A stretch of 64,000 bases of DNA. It comes from UBA1189 sp964570685 (GTDB lineage Bacteria > Bacteroidota > Bacteroidia > Bacteroidales > Bacteroidaceae). A program made the translations under genes and the position numbers. The stretch spans positions 1 through 64,000 of the forward strand of contig CAZMZC010000002.1 of assembly GCA_964570685.1 (NCBI GenBank), written 5' to 3'. This document shows positions 34,048-43,750 of the stretch, one piece after another; the stretch's first letter is position 1, and every line of letters starts with the position of its first letter. Under the pieces are notes generated by a model. It ran no database searches and was not told the DNA's origin. It saw only the letters and a program-made list of their open reading frames with translations.

Positions 34048-35703
34048 ATGTTTGAAGGACAACCAAAAGGACTTTATGCTTTAGCCCTAGCGAACACAGG
34101 TGAACGCTTCGGCTACTACACGATGCTTGCGATTTTTACCCTCTTCTTGCAAGCGAAGTTCGGTTTCTCTGCAGCTGAAGCCGGACAGTTTTACTCAATC
34201 TTCTTGGCAGGCGTATACTTCTTGCCAATGATAGGTGGTATTCTTGCCGATAAGTTTGGCTATGGAAAGATGGTTACCATCGGTATCTTCATCATGTTCC
34301 TTGGCTATGCCCTGTTGGCTATCCCCACAGGTGCCGACACTATGGGACTGACGATGATGATTGGTGCTCTCGCACTGATTGCTCTGGGTACCGGTCTGTT
34401 CAAGGGTAACCTCCAGGTGATGGTAGGTAACCTCTACGACGAGGCCAAGTTTTCATCACGCCGCGACTCAGGTTTCTCACTCTTCTATATGGCTATCAAC
34501 ATCGGGGCCATGTTTGCTCCCACCGCCGCTACTGCCGTCACCAACTGGATCCTCGGCAAGGCCAATTTGAGCTACCATGCTCGTATTCCCGAGCTGGCCC
34601 ACCAGTTCCTCGACGGCACTATCACTTCTGAGAATCTCGCAGCTCTTGGCCGTCTGCAAGCCGAGCAGGGCTATGTGGGTCCCATGCCTGAGTTTTGTCA
34701 GACCTATCTCGACCAACTGTCACAGGCTTACCACTATGGCTTTGCCGTAGCCTGCATCTCGCTCGTGGCTTCCATCGCCATCTACTACGGTTTCCGTGGC
34801 ACATTCAAGCATGCCGACTACAATGCCAAGACTCAGCCCAAGACTGGCGATATGGCAGTAGAGGAACTGACACCGAAGCAGACCAAGGATCGTCTCGTAG
34901 CCCTCGTGCTCGTATACATTGTTGTGCTCTTCTTCTGGATGGCCTTCCACCAGAACGGTGCTACACTGACCTTCTTCGCACGTGACTATACGCAACCCTT
35001 CGCTACCGGCTTCATGAGCCTTGGCATCAGCGTATGGAACCTTGCAGTAGCCGCTATCGCCGTATACGCATTGTTTGGCGTATTCCAGAACAAGAACAAG
35101 ATTGTGCCTGGAGCCATCGTCATCGTCTGCCTGGCATTCCTCGTATATCAGTACATCGGCTTGCCCGAGTCAACACCTATACTGCCTCAGATTTTCCAGC
35201 AGTTCAACCCCTTCTTTGTAGTAGCCTTGACTCCCGTTTCAATGGCAGTATTCGGTGCTTTGGCCAAGAAGGGCAAGGAGCCCTCTGCGCCCCGTAAGAT
35301 TGGTCTCGGTATGCTCATCGCCGCCCTTGGCTTCGTGATTATGGCCATTGCCTCTATCGGTCAGCCTAACCCTACCGCTCTGAGCGCAGGTGCTGAGGCC
35401 AACCTCGTATCGCCCAATTGGCTCATCTCTACCTACCTCGTGCTCACCTTCGGCGAGCTGTTGCTGTCACCGATGGGTATCTCATTCGTGACTAAGGTAG
35501 CGCCTCCCAAGTATAAGGGTTTGATGATGGGTGGCTGGTTTGCAGCTACTGCCATCGGTAACTACCTCACCGTTATCGGCCCCACCTTGTGGGACAAGAA
35601 CATCCCCCTCTGGGTGCTCTGGGCAGTAATGATTGGCGTATGTCTCGTATCGTTCATCTTCATCTTCTCTATCATGAAGAAGCTTGAGGCCGTTGCGAAG
35701 TAA
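34048..35703 (+). CDS. POT-family (proton-dependent) oligopeptide transporter
   Basis: 551 residues with 12 to 14 hydrophobic helices. The POT/PTR signature is at the start (LANTGERFGYYTMLAIFTLF, carrying the ExxER-like G-E-R-F-x-Y-Y element) with GGILADKFGYGKMV in the next loop and the second signature LFKGNLQVMVGNLY. It would import di- and tripeptides with protons across the inner membrane. Monocistronic, with its own promoter and terminator. Confidence 0.93.
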   Translation: MFEGQPKGLYALALANTGERFGYYTMLAIFTLFLQAKFGFSAAEAGQFYSIFLAGVYFLPMIGGILADKFGYGKMVTIGIFIMFLGYALLAIPTGADTMGLTMMIGALALIALGTGLFKGNLQVMVGNLYDEAKFSSRRDSGFSLFYMAINIGAMFAPTAATAVTNWILGKANLSYHARIPELAHQFLDGTITSENLAALGRLQAEQGYVGPMPEFCQTYLDQLSQAYHYGFAVACISLVASIAIYYGFRGTFKHADYNAKTQPKTGDMAVEELTPKQTKDRLVALVLVYIVVLFFWMAFHQNGATLTFFARDYTQPFATGFMSLGISVWNLAVAAIAVYALFGVFQNKNKIVPGAIVIVCLAFLVYQYIGLPESTPILPQIFQQFNPFFVVALTPVSMAVFGALAKKGKEPSAPRKIGLGMLIAALGFVIMAIASIGQPNPTALSAGAEANLVSPNWLISTYLVLTFGELLLSPMGISFVTKVAPPKYKGLMMGGWFAATAIGNYLTVIGPTLWDKNIPLWVLWAVMIGVCLVSFIFIFSIMKKLEAVAK

Positions 35704-35727
35704 TCAGAAAAGAAATCTAAGAGACAA

Positions 35728-35757
35728 AAGGAGGGAAGCCACATGGCTTCCCTCCTT
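35728..35757 (+). terminator. Terminator after the POT transporter
   Basis: AAGGAGGGAAGCC pairs perfectly with GGCTTCCCTCCTT around ACAT. It stands between convergent genes and could serve both. Confidence 0.85.
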
Positions 35758-35793
35758 TGCTTTACCTTTCACATCACAACATTGAGAAAGTCC

Positions 35794-38247
35794 TTATAGA
35801 GCATCGGAAAGATAGCGGTACACATAGCATACACTATCATTTACAACAACCGGAATGATATACTTTTCAAGCAACTCCTTAGCCTTGTCTACGGTATTCC
35901 CTTCGGGCTCGCGAGTATAGCTGTCGGTATGGCCGGCCTGCCCTGCAGTAAGTTCCACATTGCTTATCGCAGTCTGCCCCACATAGTGTTCCTTACCATG
36001 CGCCCAGTTCCATTCAAAATAGCCATATTCGCCAGCTATACATCCATTGTCAAAGTAATACTTCCAACGAGGCAAGTAGAGATCCCTCATAAGGCCCTGC
36101 CATGAACGGTATGAATAGTCGTTCAGATTAGTGTTGGGCGACGACCAGGTAGACACGATGGTACGCGCATTGTTGTATTCGTACCAGTCGGGAGTAGCAG
36201 CTGTAGCACCCTTCACCTCAGCGGCCGCATCACGCGCTTCCTGTGTCCATTTGCCGAGACGGAAATTAAGGTTGGTTCCCTTGAAGGCATCCACGTCCTC
36301 AATCAGCGCGAGGAAGGCATCGCGACGAGCGATATAAGTCGCGTCGGTGGCAAAGTTTGCCCCAGCCGCCTCCTTAGCAATCTTTATACCAAGCAACAGC
36401 TCGTAAGCATAATCTGCCATCACAGCGCCACCAAGCTCCACAAGATCGTAGTTGTAATTACTCTCGCACACAGAACCCTCAGCAAGATTGAGTACATCAC
36501 TCAGGCTGAGCAATTTATAAGTAGCAGCAATAAGCATCTGGCGACGAGCCTTAGTATAAGTACCACCCGCATGACTGATGGTCACGCCCCATGAACTAGC
36601 CGCTTTAGCCTCCAAATTAGGACGCGCCGCCCATACATCTTCTACAGGACCTTGAATGCCATCTGCGCCATAGTTGAGCGGACCTTGGCGGAGCAGTTCC
36701 CACGCTTCCTGCGCAACCTTGTTCTCCACCCCATAACGTGCCGTAGCATAATCTTTAATCCACTCAGCCACATCGGGTTTGGCACTCATCCAAGGCAGCT
36801 GGAAGAGCAGGTCGTAGGTGACAGGAGTCTGCTCGATTGCCTCGGGAGCTGCACCGACTCCCTTGATACCAGCATACTTAGCCTTATAGGAAAAATAGTT
36901 GTCAGTTAAGTTATTGAGACGCCCCATCACCCCCGAACGACCACCAAAATTGGGAATAGCGCAGAACACGGCATCTTGCGGAGTATAGCCATTATAGGCA
37001 TCAAATGCGGGTCTACCATCCGAAAAAAGGTCAAGTACAATGAGACGGCCTGCAGGCACAGCATTGATAGAACGTCTCTGATTGCCATCCCACTGCCATT
37101 GTTGAATGACCCATTGTGAACCTTTCTTCGCAGCTTCCATAGCTTCGTAGATAGCATAGTAAGCCTCGGCATATTTGCCGCTACTGATGCTACCACCCTC
37201 ATGGAAGGGGTCCATGGAATAATACTGGCTTTTGCCCATCACCGCTTCAAGACAAGCATAATAGTCGGCAGCTATCTCGCCAAAGCGAGCAGCTGTAGGG
37301 TCAATGATGCGAGGACGCTGAAAGCCTCCTGCCCATTTACCGCCATTGGCGTCAGTAGCAACACCCGTCTTAGCTGTAAAATTAGTAGGAACCATCCCAG
37401 AGAAACCTGGCAACACAGGCTGCATGCCAAGTTCGCGCTGACGGTCTACTATCTTCTTCGCGAGATTGGCCTGACGGGCATACCACGCATCGTCCTGCAC
37501 ACCACCAGCACCTTCCCACATACCTCCGTTCAGGGCACCTGCAGTTGTTCCGCCCCACCCTTCGAGATTATTCATACCCCACCAGGCAATGAAAGCAGGC
37601 CCTGCCACGAAAGCCTTGGCCTCCTTATCGGTGTAGCCATATTTACGGTTGCCACTACCATCTTCCATGGTGAGAAACTTGCGCCACACTTCCTCGAGAC
37701 CTACAATCTGAAGCGGCATATTAACACCATGCAGAGCCATCCAGTCAATTTCCTGCTGCCAGCGCTTCCAAGTCCATGAGGTCATAGAATACCCGAAGGT
37801 GCAGTAATTGAGATAGTAACGGTACTCGGCATCACAGGTGTGGAGCTCTTCGACCAAAGGCACTGGGAGTCTGGAGAGATCAGCATAAGCCTCACCAGCA
37901 CCCTTCTCATTGAGCACATTCCACGCGATATTGATATGCGCATAATGGTTGAGATACCAACCAAGCCCCGTAGTGATTGCGCTGAGGGTAGTTCCCTTAA
38001 TTACAATCTTTCGCCTCTTGCCACTGATGCTAAACGCCTCTTGCCCGGTGTTCATCGAGGAATCGAGCACAAACTCAAACCTCTTTACAGCTTTTGTGCC
38101 ACCTATACGTTTGAGCAAGTCAACTACCGGTTGAGGATTATGGACACAGGAGGAAACCGACACTTCTCCTGCGGTAACATTTACAGCCATTCCTTCGGCT
38201 ATCCCCAACAAAACAAACAAAAGTACAAAAAGAGTTATCTTTTTCAT
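35794..38247 (-). CDS. Secreted alpha-N-acetylglucosaminidase (GH89)
   Basis: 817 residues from the Met at 38247 (MKKITLFVLLFVLLGIAEGMA signal peptide); two further in-frame Mets at 38256 and 38262 lie just upstream. The three NAGLU domains are in order: an N-terminal alpha/beta part (about 30-110), the TIM-barrel with YRYYLNYCTFGYSMTSWTWK, GPAFIAWWGMNNLEGWGG and MDPFHEGG (candidate Glu region), then the helical C-terminal domain from about 500. It removes terminal alpha-GlcNAc, as found on gastric and duodenal mucin or heparan-type chains. It is divergent from gyrB, with a TATATTTG box at 38274-38281 as possible promoter element. Confidence 0.92.
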   Translation of the reverse strand: MKKITLFVLLFVLLGIAEGMAVNVTAGEVSVSSCVHNPQPVVDLLKRIGGTKAVKRFEFVLDSSMNTGQEAFSISGKRRKIVIKGTTLSAITTGLGWYLNHYAHINIAWNVLNEKGAGEAYADLSRLPVPLVEELHTCDAEYRYYLNYCTFGYSMTSWTWKRWQQEIDWMALHGVNMPLQIVGLEEVWRKFLTMEDGSGNRKYGYTDKEAKAFVAGPAFIAWWGMNNLEGWGGTTAGALNGGMWEGAGGVQDDAWYARQANLAKKIVDRQRELGMQPVLPGFSGMVPTNFTAKTGVATDANGGKWAGGFQRPRIIDPTAARFGEIAADYYACLEAVMGKSQYYSMDPFHEGGSISSGKYAEAYYAIYEAMEAAKKGSQWVIQQWQWDGNQRRSINAVPAGRLIVLDLFSDGRPAFDAYNGYTPQDAVFCAIPNFGGRSGVMGRLNNLTDNYFSYKAKYAGIKGVGAAPEAIEQTPVTYDLLFQLPWMSAKPDVAEWIKDYATARYGVENKVAQEAWELLRQGPLNYGADGIQGPVEDVWAARPNLEAKAASSWGVTISHAGGTYTKARRQMLIAATYKLLSLSDVLNLAEGSVCESNYNYDLVELGGAVMADYAYELLLGIKIAKEAAGANFATDATYIARRDAFLALIEDVDAFKGTNLNFRLGKWTQEARDAAAEVKGATAATPDWYEYNNARTIVSTWSSPNTNLNDYSYRSWQGLMRDLYLPRWKYYFDNGCIAGEYGYFEWNWAHGKEHYVGQTAISNVELTAGQAGHTDSYTREPEGNTVDKAKELLEKYIIPVVVNDSVCYVYRYLSDAL

Positions 38248-38403
38248 AAGCAACATATTCAAAGATTAAATTGCAAATATATAAATTTTAAATTAAAAAA
38301 ACGGAGAGATGCTATTAGTGTCGGTTTTTTTTTGTATTTTTGTTCCGTTTTAGGCCGTACCTTAACCACAGGCCACTCAAAGACTGAAAATATAGCAAAA
38401 AAC

Positions 38404-40371
38404 ATGGACATAAACGAAGAAATCAAAGCAAACGCAGCGAGCAATTACTCGGCAGAAAACATCCAAGTACTCGAAGGCCTTGAAGCCGTACGTAAGCGCC
38501 CTGCGATGTACATTGGCGACATCTCGGCGAAGGGTTTGCACCACCTTGTATATGAGGTTGTGGACAACTCTATCGACGAAGCATTGGCAGGCTATTGCAG
38601 CCACATCGAGGTATATATCAACGAAGACAACTCCATCACCGTACAGGACAACGGTCGCGGTATTCCCGTAGACTGGCACGAGAAGGAGCAGCGCTCGGCC
38701 CTCGAGGTAGTAATGACCGTGCTGCACGCCGGCGGTAAGTTCGACAAAGGCTCGTATAAGGTGTCAGGTGGTCTGCACGGTGTGGGTGTATCGTGCGTGA
38801 ATGCGCTCTCTACCCACATGATGACCCAGGTGTTCCGTGGTGGCAAGATATACCAGCAGGAGTACTCTTGCGGTAAGCCCCTCTATGCCGTGAAGACCGT
38901 GGGTGATGCCGACCGCACCGGTACACGCCAGCAGTTCTGGCCCGACCGCACCATCTTCACCGCCCACGAGTATAGCTACGACATCTTAGCCAACCGTATG
39001 CGCGAACTGGCATTCCTCAATGCCGGCATCACCATCACCCTCACCGACCTGCGCGACAAGGACGAGGAGGGCAACGTACGCACCGAGACCTTCCACTCCG
39101 AGGAGGGACTGAAGGAGTTTGTGCGCTACGTCGATTCATCGCGCGAGCACCTCTTCAACGACATCATCTACCTCAACACCGAGAAGCAGGGCGTACCCAT
39201 CGAAGTGGCTATCATGTACAACACCTCCTACTCAGAGAACATACACTCCTACGTCAACAACATCAACACCATAGAGGGTGGTACCCACCTCGCAGGTTTC
39301 CGTACCGCGCTCACCCGTACCCTCAAGAAGTATGCCGAGGACACCAAGGCACTGGAGAAGGCCAAGGTAGAGATTGCCGGTGAGGACTTCCGCGAAGGCT
39401 TGACAGCCGTCATCTCCATCAAGGTGGCTGAGCCTCAGTTTGAGGGACAGACCAAGACCAAGCTCGGTAACTCCGAAGTGGCCGGTGCTGTGCAGCAGGC
39501 TGTGGGCGAGACACTCACCAACTACCTTGAGGAGCATCCCAAGGAGGCCAAGATGATTGTAGACAAGGTGGTGCTGGCCGCCCAGGCACGTATCGCTGCC
39601 CGTAAGGCCCGCGAGAGTGTACAGCGCAAGAACCCCATGAGCGGTGGCGGACTGCCCGGCAAGCTGGCCGACTGCTCCGACAAGGACCCCATGAACTGCG
39701 AACTCTTCATCGTCGAGGGTGACTCGGCCGGTGGCTCAGCCAAGCAGGGACGCTCACGCCTCACACAAGCCATCCTCCCCATCCGTGGTAAGATATTCAA
39801 TGTGGAGCGCGTGATGTGGCACAAGGCATTCGAGCACGAGGAGGTGAACAATATCATCCAGGCACTGGGCGTACGCTTCGGCCTCAACCCCGAGAACAGC
39901 AAGGAAGCCAACTACGAGAAGCTGCGCTACTACAAGACCATCATCATGACCGATGCCGACGTCGATGGTTCGCACATCGACACCCTCTTGATGACCCTCT
40001 TCTACCGCTACATGCCCGAACTCATCGAGAACGGACATCTCTTCATCGCCACACCGCCCCTTTACCTCTGCAGCAAGGGCAAGAACAAGCGCTACTGCTA
40101 CGACGATGCCGACAAGGACCGCTTCATCGCCGAGTTCGGCAACGGCAACGAGCAGGGTATCACCATCCAGCGCTATAAGGGTCTCGGTGAGATGAACCCC
40201 GAGCAGCTGTGGGAGACCACCATGAACCCCGAGACACGCCTCTTGAAGCAGGTAACCATCGAGAATGCAGCCGCTGCCGACTACGTATTCTCCATGCTCA
40301 TGGGCGAGGACGTAGGCCCGCGCCGCGAGTTCATCGAGAAGAACGCCACCTATGCCAATATCGACGCATAA
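38404..40371 (+). CDS. gyrB: DNA gyrase subunit B
   Basis: 655 residues from the ATG at 38404 (MDINEEIKANAASNYSAENI); the frame is open upstream to 37840 but that part is antisense to the GH89 gene. The GHKL ATPase motifs (LEAVRKRPAMYIGD, VDNSIDEALAGYC, GLHGVGVSCVNAL), the toprim motif (EGDSAGGSAKQGRSR, DADVDGSHI) and the C-terminal GyrB tail are all present. Absence of the long insert of proteobacterial GyrB is normal here. A TATTTTTG box at 38335-38342 is the likely -7 element. A strong terminator follows. Confidence 0.97.
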   Translation: MDINEEIKANAASNYSAENIQVLEGLEAVRKRPAMYIGDISAKGLHHLVYEVVDNSIDEALAGYCSHIEVYINEDNSITVQDNGRGIPVDWHEKEQRSALEVVMTVLHAGGKFDKGSYKVSGGLHGVGVSCVNALSTHMMTQVFRGGKIYQQEYSCGKPLYAVKTVGDADRTGTRQQFWPDRTIFTAHEYSYDILANRMRELAFLNAGITITLTDLRDKDEEGNVRTETFHSEEGLKEFVRYVDSSREHLFNDIIYLNTEKQGVPIEVAIMYNTSYSENIHSYVNNINTIEGGTHLAGFRTALTRTLKKYAEDTKALEKAKVEIAGEDFREGLTAVISIKVAEPQFEGQTKTKLGNSEVAGAVQQAVGETLTNYLEEHPKEAKMIVDKVVLAAQARIAARKARESVQRKNPMSGGGLPGKLADCSDKDPMNCELFIVEGDSAGGSAKQGRSRLTQAILPIRGKIFNVERVMWHKAFEHEEVNNIIQALGVRFGLNPENSKEANYEKLRYYKTIIMTDADVDGSHIDTLLMTLFYRYMPELIENGHLFIATPPLYLCSKGKNKRYCYDDADKDRFIAEFGNGNEQGITIQRYKGLGEMNPEQLWETTMNPETRLLKQVTIENAAAADYVFSMLMGEDVGPRREFIEKNATYANIDA

Positions 40372-40390
40372 AAGCGAGCACTACTATATA

Positions 40391-40434
40391 TAAAGGAACA
40401 CGCGCGAGACTGGTGTCTCGCGCGTGTTCCTTTA
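40391..40434 (+). terminator. Strong terminator after gyrB
   Basis: A 20-bp perfect stem (TAAAGGAACACGCGCGAGAC with its complement) around TGGT, lying 19 bp past the gyrB stop. Confidence 0.9.
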
Positions 40435-40484
40435 TCAATTACTCTGACGTTGTATCAACTCCACTCACCGCTCACCTCTCACCA

Positions 40485-40969
40485 TTAATCATACCCATAT
40501 CGCTCTACGGCACCATCGGGATGAGCAATCACGATGGAGTCACCGCTGAGGTCGGCTCCTGTGACATCGAGCAGCAGGTGACGCCGGGGGAAGTAGTAAT
40601 AGGTGCGGTCATAGTCGGTGCCCACATAGAAGCGACGTTTCTCCCCCAGGTTTACATATACGAACGAGTCGAAGCTCTTGCCCAGCAGCGGCAGTCCGCG
40701 GTCAGAGTATACCCAGATACGCTTGTTGGGCAGCGTGGCCTTCACGATGCACGAGTCGGCCACGACACTGACAAAATGCTTGGGGCGCACCAGTGTGTCG
40801 CCCTATGGCGTATCCCCGTGAGGCGTGTGGTATCGCCCGGCAGGCGCAGGGTGAAAGTCTCCAGCTCGCCACACAGCGGGCGCGGCGCATCCGCAGGCTT
40901 AGTGGAGCACGCGGTGCACAGCAGGCATATAGCCATCACAAGCGAGACGGTCGTGACTTTAATCTTCAT
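40485..40969 (-). pseudogene. Small lipoprotein gene broken by a frameshift
   Basis: The first part (40969 inward) gives MKIKVTTVSLVMAICLLCTA then CST, a lipoprotein signal, and continues to GDTTRLTGIRH. The last part (to 40485) gives GDTLVRPKHFVSVVADSCIV and on to ERYGYD in another frame. The two join at about 40797-40803, where the minus strand reads CATAGGGCGAC; one extra G in the GGG run restores a single frame (H-R-G-D-T-L-V). The gene spans 485 bp, one base short of a multiple of three. I recognise no family in the about 160-residue restored protein. It may be a real frameshift or a homopolymer error. Confidence 0.65.
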
Positions 40970-40978
40970 AGATAAATT

Positions 40979-41197
40979 TCAGGCAATCTTCCCTTGCTCC
41001 AGTTCTTTCTGCAGGAAATCGAATACATATACCGGACTTTGGAAATACAGTCCTGTGCGTGGTTCTTGCAGCTTGGCATAAGTCTCTGAGTTATACAACA
41101 TATCCAAAGCCTCGGCAAGTGAAACATTGTATTTGCCAATGAGCATCACCACAAGGTCACGCATCATACACTCGTTCATATATTGTATATCTGTCAT
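40979..41197 (-). CDS. Small third protein of the DUF3791/DUF3990 cassette (copy 2)
   Basis: 72 residues, starting in an ATGA overlap with the DUF3990 stop (41194-41197). Shared pattern with the protein at 1652-1873: A-L-D-M-L-Y-N-S-E-T-Y-A-K-L-Q, then L-Y-F-Q-S-P-V-Y-V, then E-L-E-Q-G. Helical, acidic-to-neutral, no membrane segment. The partner or antitoxin role is inferred from its invariant place and coupling. Confidence 0.75.
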   Translation of the reverse strand: MTDIQYMNECMMRDLVVMLIGKYNVSLAEALDMLYNSETYAKLQEPRTGLYFQSPVYVFDFLQKELEQGKIA

Positions 41198-41670
41198 AGG
41201 CGTTTCAGTAGGCTAATGGCTTTCGGTGTACCAAAATAGTATTGAAAAGTAATGCCTTTGATGTATTTAAGTCGTTCGAGAAACACCTCTATCGTGATGT
41301 TCTTTTCTATGAGGTTACGAATCTGTACCCCCACCTTATCGTCTGCAATCGGGTCATACACTATATCATAATCGTGTATGGAGACATCAGACTGGTTGTT
41401 ACGATTGGCAAACACAAATTCGGCCCATTCCAAGCTATATTCGTCAAAGAACTTTGTCTTCAATGGAGTATCCGCCAAAGCTTGTTCATCAAATTCAAAA
41501 GCAGTGACAATGGGTGTGCCGTCAAACTGCATAGCCTTAAACACGGCCATCTCTTCGGCTTGCTTCTTGTCGGCAGACAAGTAAAACCCTTGCCCAAAGT
41601 CCTTGCCACGCATCGACCTGTTTAGGTCAATGGCAGCAATCTCCACATTCGATCCATGATAGAGAATCAT
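41194..41670 (-). CDS. DUF3990 protein, ADP-ribosyltransferase-like (intact copy)
   Basis: 158 residues from the ATG at 41670, which overlaps the DUF3791 stop as ATGA; the longer reading from 41697 lies inside the upstream gene. Three elements match the ADP-ribosyltransferase fold: LYHGS (His5), FGQGFYLS (Tyr30) and LEWAEFV (Glu84), an H-Y-E arrangement as in the diphtheria-toxin/PARP type. To my knowledge DUF3990 is grouped with ADP-ribosyl families. The last 30 residues (KYIKGITFQYYFGTPKAISL) are conserved in the deleted copy at 1870-2013. The product could be an ADP-ribosylating toxin or modifier; its target is unknown. Confidence 0.75.
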   Translation of the reverse strand: MILYHGSNVEIAAIDLNRSMRGKDFGQGFYLSADKKQAEEMAVFKAMQFDGTPIVTAFEFDEQALADTPLKTKFFDEYSLEWAEFVFANRNNQSDVSIHDYDIVYDPIADDKVGVQIRNLIEKNITIEVFLERLKYIKGITFQYYFGTPKAISLLKRL

Positions 41671-41891
41671 GCGATAGCCCCTCCGTGGCGACGGCAATAA
41701 GCGGCCATATCACTGACCATAGATTCAAAACCTTGTGTATGGGCTACGTTGTATTGGTCGATTAGGAACGACAGTGCCTTGAAACGCGACAAATAATGAT
41801 AAGCCTGCACCGAAGACAATTTATATCTCTGTGCAAACTCATTGATAAATATTATCAAGTACTCAGCCTTATTCTTAGTCAGTTCGTCCAT
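41667..41891 (-). CDS. DUF3791 protein, first gene of the cassette (copy 2)
   Basis: 74 residues from the Met at 41891 (MDELTKNKAEYLIIFINEFA). An upstream start at 41921 overlaps the promoter -7 box and is rejected. Family pattern: Q-A-Y-H-Y-L-S-R-F-K, Y-N-V-A-H-T-Q-G-F-E-S-M-V-S-D, C-R-R-H-G-G. It corresponds residue by residue to the protein at 2010-2231. Stop and next start overlap as ATGA. Confidence 0.8.
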   Translation of the reverse strand: MDELTKNKAEYLIIFINEFAQRYKLSSVQAYHYLSRFKALSFLIDQYNVAHTQGFESMVSDMAAYCRRHGGAIA

Positions 41892-41918
41892 ACTCTCGCA
41901 ATTAAACTTTTCGCTTTG

Positions 41919-41949
41919 CAAAGATAATCATTTGTTTTTACACAACAAG
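41919..41949 (-). promoter_or_regulatory. Promoter of DUF3791/DUF3990 cassette 2
   Basis: Minus strand CTTG (41949-41946), about 19 bp, TATCTTTG (41926-41919). The same -7 box drives cassette 1. It defines the DUF3791 start at 41891. Confidence 0.6.
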
Positions 41950-42149
41950 TGATTTATCCAAAAGTTATGGCTGGGGCTGGCGCAGACATGAAAAGCCCTC
42001 AGCGGCTCGCCGCTGAGGGTGACTAACGAGGACACTGGGATTACTTTGCTACATACACCATACCCACAGCCATAGAATGTAAGCCCCTATCAAGGGACTT
42101 TTCTTTGCTTCAAATGTATTTGCACGAAATGTAGTTCATCTTAGAGCTA

Positions 42150-43667
42150 CTATAACACCAGTTCTTCAACATCAACTACCAGTTCGTTCTCCGTATTCTT
42201 ACCGAACACACAGATTTGCACCTCTCCTGTATAATCCTCAGGAATCTCCATATAATAGGTATCACGGCAAAGGTCGGCATTGAAATCTTCTTCACCGAAA
42301 GTCACCAATACCATATTGGCTACCACGTTTTCGCTACCTTCAACCTCTACCCTAAGCACTCGCTTCTCCTCATCTTGCACATCTATGGAATCCATACCCC
42401 ACGATTTAATGTCAATATAGGTAGATTCATCCTCCGCAAAGACATAACCATCTTCTTCAGATACAGTTTCACTTCTCGCAGCATTTTTAAGATTCTCGGG
42501 AGCCTTAAATCCTGTCTTACAAAAACGCGGGTCGTTGTAAGGTGACTTCAACAAATCTGCAATCGTTTCATAGGTGCGCTTCCATTTGTTTGTATTACAA
42601 TGGAAAGCATCTGAATCCATACCTAAGACTCCTTTGTATGGAGCAGTCAACATTGTATAGTACTAAGCCTCCAAACCACCTCTTTGGCTTACGCCAGAAA
42701 CGACAGCATCATGATGGGGATCAGCAAATATCACATCCAAAACATTTTCTACTGTTTCCATAGCCTTAATGCTTGCCTTATCGTTTATGTTTTTGTACAA
42801 ATCAGCCAATTTTTCAGCTTCTTCTTTAAGGAACACCAACATCTTCACATTAGATAGAATTGAAGGTTGAATAGAAGAAACCTTATACTCCATATCTGAC
42901 ACATCTGCATCCGAACCTGAAGTTTCAAAACCATCCATATCTGAGTTGATAGCATGAACAGGGATGCCACAGAGTTTCGCCATTTTAGTCTCATCATTAA
43001 GGTCAATCATCGCCCCACTCTCTGAAGCCAAATCTCTGAGAGCAGCAATAGGCCCATTTAAAAGCCATTCTTTCAATAGAAAAGACCCAGAAGAAGACAT
43101 TACCCAAGAAAGAAAGCCAACTACGCCGTCAGCAATTTGCGATCCCCAGTGCGGCGTATCCAAAGTAATAATGGCTCCAACCCCGCATAACTCTGGGTCT
43201 TCAGATTCCTGTACCCAACGGCGAAACAATATACCTCCCATACTATGCCCAACTAATGCATACTTAGAACTAACGATGCCTTGCGACAACATATTATCGT
43301 ATAAATCCTCAAGATTACTTCCTACGACACCTGTCGCTGTATTATAATCAAACGAAGACTTATTACTCTCTTCATAATCAATCAGCTTCACTTGACAATC
43401 CTCATAACCAACCTCATCAACCAGATAGCCATATAGTCCCCCTGTACCGTCACCTTTTTTCCCTCCGCCGAAACAGTCTTTAGCATTTGAATTCAACCCA
43501 TGTATCAACCCTACACCCATCTTATAGATTTTAATCTCAGGGACTTTGTAGAACTTCAGTTTACCTTCATCTATAGCTTGTACTTCTATACTTATACTTT
43601 GCTCGTTATAGATAGACGGGGCTGTGTATACCATACACCATCTATTCAGTCCTTTAATATTTTTCAT
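42150..43667 (-). pseudogene. Alpha/beta-hydrolase (lipase-like) gene split by one in-frame TAG
   Basis: From MKNIKGLNRWCMVYTAP (43667) the frame runs to TAG at 42665-42663 and continues open, in the same frame, to 42150: G-L-E-A, stop, Y-Y-T-M-L-T-A-P-Y-K-G-V. The first part has the oxyanion-region MGVGLIHGLNSNAKDC, the nucleophile elbow LVGHSMGGILFRRW and a likely catalytic His in ADPHHDAVVS, typical of lipases and PGAP1-like hydrolases. The second part (about 170 residues) is acidic, beta-rich and unrecognised. The TAG lies nine residues after the region expected to continue (VSGVSQRGG), so the stop is probably a nonsense mutation. Base composition is more A/T-rich than in the neighbours, suggesting transfer. 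Confidence 0.65.
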
Positions 43668-43750
43668 AATTAAAAACCGTTGCCGCGCCAAGTCCCTCCG
43701 CAGCCTCTATGGATTTAAATAAAAGAAGCGTGGAACTGAAATGCTGCTAT

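Noticed and set aside
37840..38403. Possible 188-residue N-terminal extension of GyrB
   Set aside because: The region overlaps the GH89 gene in antisense, and GyrB homology begins with the Met at 38404; a promoter-like box lies between.
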